Source of the DNA: Pacificoceanicola sp048553275
GTDB lineage: Bacteria > Pseudomonadota > Alphaproteobacteria > Rhodobacterales > Rhodobacteraceae
Length of the DNA: 64,000 nucleotides
Direction of reading: 5' to 3'
Assembly: GCF_048553275.1 (NCBI RefSeq)
Contig: NZ_JBLZMW010000016.1
Coordinates: forward strand, 62,001 to 126,000
Positions 61,755 through 64,000 of this stretch are shown piece by piece. The notes beneath the pieces are model-generated. The model was not told the origin of the DNA and did not search any database. It saw only the letters and a list, made by a program, of their open reading frames with translations. Position 1 is the first letter of the stretch, and every line of letters begins with the position of its first letter. Made by a program: the position numbers and the translations under genes.

Positions 61755-62484
61755 TCAGCCCGTGGTCTGCGACGCGCCGATGATCATCATGATCAGGGCT
61801 CAGAGCAGCGCGCTTTCCTTCAGCGGGTGCCACAGCATCTGAATCGTCAGCACGCGGTAGGCCAGGCCGATCAGCAGGGTGTAGACACAGGCGATGACGC
61901 CGGCCTCGGAGGCGGTGGCAAAGCCGAAGACGATGGCGCCGAGGATGATGGCGGGGGCGACAAGGGCGGGGACGCCTTCGCGGATTGCGCGCTTGACCGA
62001 GGCCATACTCGGGGTGCTTCGCGCGGCATCTCCTGGAAGACGCACATCACGCTGATGTAGGCGATGAAGGAGATCGCCCCGAGAAGCCCTGGCACGATCC
62101 CGGCAATGAACAGGCGCGCGACGGATTCATTGGCCAGCCAGGCTTAGACGATCAGGCTGATTGACGGCGGCACGATGGGCCGGACCAGCGAGGTGGCGAC
62201 GGTCAGCGCGGCGGCGAATTCATGCGAATATCCGCGTTCGCGCATGGCGCGCACCTCGATCTGGCCCGGCCCCGCGATATCGGCGGTGGCCGCGCCCGAC
62301 ACGCCTGCGAAGATCAGCGAGGCGATGACGTTCACATAGGCAAGGCCGGCGCGCACGCTGCCGATCAGGGCGAGCGCAATGTTGGAGAATTGTCGGTCAT
62401 TCCGACCGCGTTCATCAGGTTCCCCGCAAGGATGTAGAACGGAATGGCGAGCAGGGCCGATAGGCCGCTGCGTGTGTCAGTCAT
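61755..62484 (-). pseudogene. Decayed TRAP transporter large permease (dctM)
   Basis: Pieces of one DctM protein occur in order but in different frames: SGLSALLAIPFYILAGNLMNAVGMT (from 62484), then a frameshift, VRAGLAYVNVIASLIFAGVSGAAT to PSISLIV with a TAA stop at 62144, then WLANESVARLFIAGIVPGLLGAIS, a second frameshift, then VPALVAPAIILGAIVFGFATASEAG to KESALL, a TGA at 61800 and a last scrap to 61755. Both ends are missing. The product cannot function. Confidence 0.88.
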
Positions 62485-63426
62485 GGTCAATCTCTGATTT
62501 GGGAGAAGGCGTTTCGTCGAGGCGGCGGACCTGGGGGTCAGGTCGAACAGGGCCGCTTCGCACAGGTCGAAGAAGTCCTTCGTCGCGCGGGCGGCATTGC
62601 CCCCGGCAGCGAAGAAGAATCCGAAGGTGAAATCCACCTTTTCGGTCCGCGGCCGCAGGATGACCCCGTTGGAACAAGTGCCATAAGCTGTCACCGGCTC
62701 GACGATGGCGGTGGCCCCGGTCAGCCGGGCGAACTGCAGCGCAGAGACCGAGGAATTGGCCCGTATCGCGCGGGCAGGATGTACCCCCGCGGTTTCCAGC
62801 GCCTGACGGATGCGGCCCTGCAGACGGGTCTGGTCCAGCATTGTCACCACCGTGTCCGTGGCGACCTGAGCCAGGGAAACCGGCTGGCCCTCTGGGAATT
62901 CCGCGGACCGGCTTTCGGGCAGGGCGGCGACCAGCGGGGCCGAAAAGACGCGTTTGGCGATGATGCCCGGCACGTCCAGCGGCAGCGACGCAAAGCCGAC
63001 CCTTGCATTGCCGCTCAACAGGTCATGGGCGACCGCGTTGGGTGCGGCCTGCATCAGACGCACTTCGCGCGGTCGGTCCGTCTCGGGCCAGCGCGCCAGC
63101 GCATGTGGCACCAGCCCGGCGCCAAGCGCATAGGTCGCCGAGATCGACAATGGCTGCTCGCCTCCCGAGGCACGGGCCAGGGTGCGGGCGCGCAGGTCCT
63201 GAAACATGGACAGAAGGCGACCCGCCTCTTCCTCGAAGGCGACGCCCTCGGCGGTCAGCTGGATCCGTCGGCCGACACGCTGGACCAAAGGAAATCCGAG
63301 GGTCTCCTCGAGGTCCTTCAGGCAGCGCGTGACCGAGGGCTGGGACCGGCCGAGCATGTCCGCCACCAAGCTGTCGGAGCCGGTTTCGGCAACTTTCAGG
63401 AAGGTGGCGAGGTCTTTGGGGGTCAT
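62365..63426 (-). CDS. LysR-family regulator running into dctM remnant
   Basis: A 353-residue frame. Residues 1-300 are a LysR regulator: DLATFLKVAETGSDSLVADMLGRSQPSVTRCLKDLEETLG (winged helix) and an effector domain (PLSISATYALGAGLVPHAL). From about residue 315 the frame reads DctM sequence (SALLAIPFYILAGNLM) up to a frameshift and stop. So the natural LysR end was probably lost by deletion. Regulators of this kind often sit beside TRAP genes. Activity of the chimera is doubtful. Confidence 0.78.
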   Translation of the reverse strand: MTPKDLATFLKVAETGSDSLVADMLGRSQPSVTRCLKDLEETLGFPLVQRVGRRIQLTAEGVAFEEEAGRLLSMFQDLRARTLARASGGEQPLSISATYALGAGLVPHALARWPETDRPREVRLMQAAPNAVAHDLLSGNARVGFASLPLDVPGIIAKRVFSAPLVAALPESRSAEFPEGQPVSLAQVATDTVVTMLDQTRLQGRIRQALETAGVHPARAIRANSSVSALQFARLTGATAIVEPVTAYGTCSNGVILRPRTEKVDFTFGFFFAAGGNAARATKDFFDLCEAALFDLTPRSAASTKRLLPNQRLTMTDTRSGLSALLAIPFYILAGNLMNAVGMTDNSPTLRSP

Positions 63427-63673
63427 GAGACGAGGCTTCGTAAATTAATAGAAGCGATCAATTCAAGAATGGCATACATCAAGTTTTGAGGGCAAATTTG
63501 CTGAAAAATCGGGGATCATGCCGTAATTTTTTGGCAACACAACGCGTCCATCGTGCGGATTTATAGGGTCTTCAATGGGGCGACGCCCTACGGTTCGGGC
63601 CTATCGGGCCCCGCACATTGGTGTCAGGCGCAGAAATCGCATTTGACCAGCGATCAAGAGACATACCGCGCCT
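63427..63673. other. Upstream of lysR, no gene
   Basis: About 250 bases, AT-rich near 63430-63540, then GC-rich. It should contain the lysR promoter. Nothing coding could be recognised. Confidence 0.4.
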
Positions 63674-63795
63674 TTGATGAAGCGGGACCTGGCGATCCGG
63701 GCATTGAAGATGGCTTTAGCTCTTCGGTCGCCGCCCAAAGACTGCAGTCATTACAAGAACAGGGGCAGACAATACTGTTCGCATGAGGGATGGGA
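63674..63795 (+). mobile_element. IS3-family transposase fragment
   Basis: The frame reads RDLAIRALKMALALRSPP, then CSHYKNRGRQYCSH. This matches the part of IS3-type OrfB (rve integrase core) that normally reads like IHHTDRGSQYCSH around the second catalytic Asp. Here that Asp is changed (KNRG), and sequence before and after is missing. It breaks off where the opposite-strand IS256 fragment begins. Confidence 0.72.
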
Positions 63796-63819
63796 TTTTG
63801 CCGGCAAGCCGGACGATCC

Positions 63820-63945
63820 CATCTCCTCCTCGAACATTGCTTCGACGGTGGCTCGGACGTCCGCACGCAGGCGATCCTCGATAGGGTCGACGCTGGCCCC
63901 GTCTGAGAGCGACGAAACGCTCGCGAGCTCGGTAATCTGGTTCAT
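63820..63945 (-). mobile_element. IS256-family transposase N-terminal fragment
   Basis: Starts MNQITELAS and continues VDPIEDRLRADVRATVEAMFEEEM, the usual N-terminus of Rhodobacteraceae IS256 transposases, in which a LG-R-YGR-type sequence follows. Here the match stops after about 42 residues and the frame runs out in unrelated sequence. The element probably entered from the right; its terminal repeat may lie beyond the window. Confidence 0.72.
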
Positions 63946-64000
63946 GGTGTAATCTCCCTGGCGGTTGCATCCGCCGGTTCGGGTGAGTTTTGGACCATCC

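Overview
The window looks like chromosomal DNA of a GC-rich alphaproteobacterium, most likely from the Rhodobacteraceae/Roseobacter group. Evidence: the PhyR-NepR-EcfG general stress module, GGAAC-N16-CGTT promoters, a VPLPA-CTERM protein, a DUF3572 protein, the DUF3305-DUF3306-TorD-FDH3 formate dehydrogenase layout and an H-NOX/diguanylate cyclase pair. No rRNA or CRISPR array was seen; there is one tRNA. Family names come from recognised motifs, not from a search.

Layout. 0-2.3 kb: methylmalonyl-CoA mutase. 2.3-13.1 kb: formate dehydrogenase locus (polyferredoxin, accessory proteins, TorD-like chaperone, Tat-exported alpha subunit, four-cluster beta subunit, membrane cytochrome b, then a WD40-cytochrome c fusion and a tiny membrane protein). 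13.2-19.8 kb: class III aminotransferase, a TAXI-type TRAP transporter with fused permease and UspA-like protein, and a VPLPA-CTERM surface protein. 19.8-26.9 kb: peptide-type ABC transporter with a fused permease-ATPase subunit, a GntR regulator, and a divergent DUF1028 gene; paired palindromes lie between them. 26.9-30.1 kb: large membrane protein plus two-component system.

30.2-39.4 kb is a general stress island. PhyR, NepR, EcfG and a PhyK-like kinase are surrounded by Dps, DUF1328 and DUF883-type genes and by a six-gene operon of envelope proteins, an AI-2E-type transporter, an amidoligase and a class I glutamine amidotransferase. EcfG-type promoter sequences can be read in front of most of these units, so the amidoligase operon is probably part of the stress regulon. 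I consider this the best candidate for an uncharacterised system.

39.9-52.3 kb: HpcH/HpaI aldolase, katG, an orphan Phd-type antitoxin with a repeated operator, an AT-richer two-gene insertion (nucleoside-phosphorylase-like protein plus a small unknown protein; a possible defence module), lepA, an unknown coiled-coil membrane protein, a lipoprotein, and a histidinol-dehydrogenase family gene divergent from a LysR regulator. 52.5-61.5 kb: hydrolases, a PleD-like cyclase whose first receiver domain lacks the phospho-acceptor Asp, an ECF sigma/anti-sigma-like/ZraP-like cluster next to an EF-hand protein, DUF983, NUDIX, and an H-NOX-family protein without the axial His, coupled to a GGDEF cyclase.

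61.5-64 kb: tRNA-Gln followed by decayed DNA: a 12-bp tandem repeat, a broken TRAP dctM, a LysR gene running into it, and scraps of IS3 and IS256 transposases. This looks like an old integration site.
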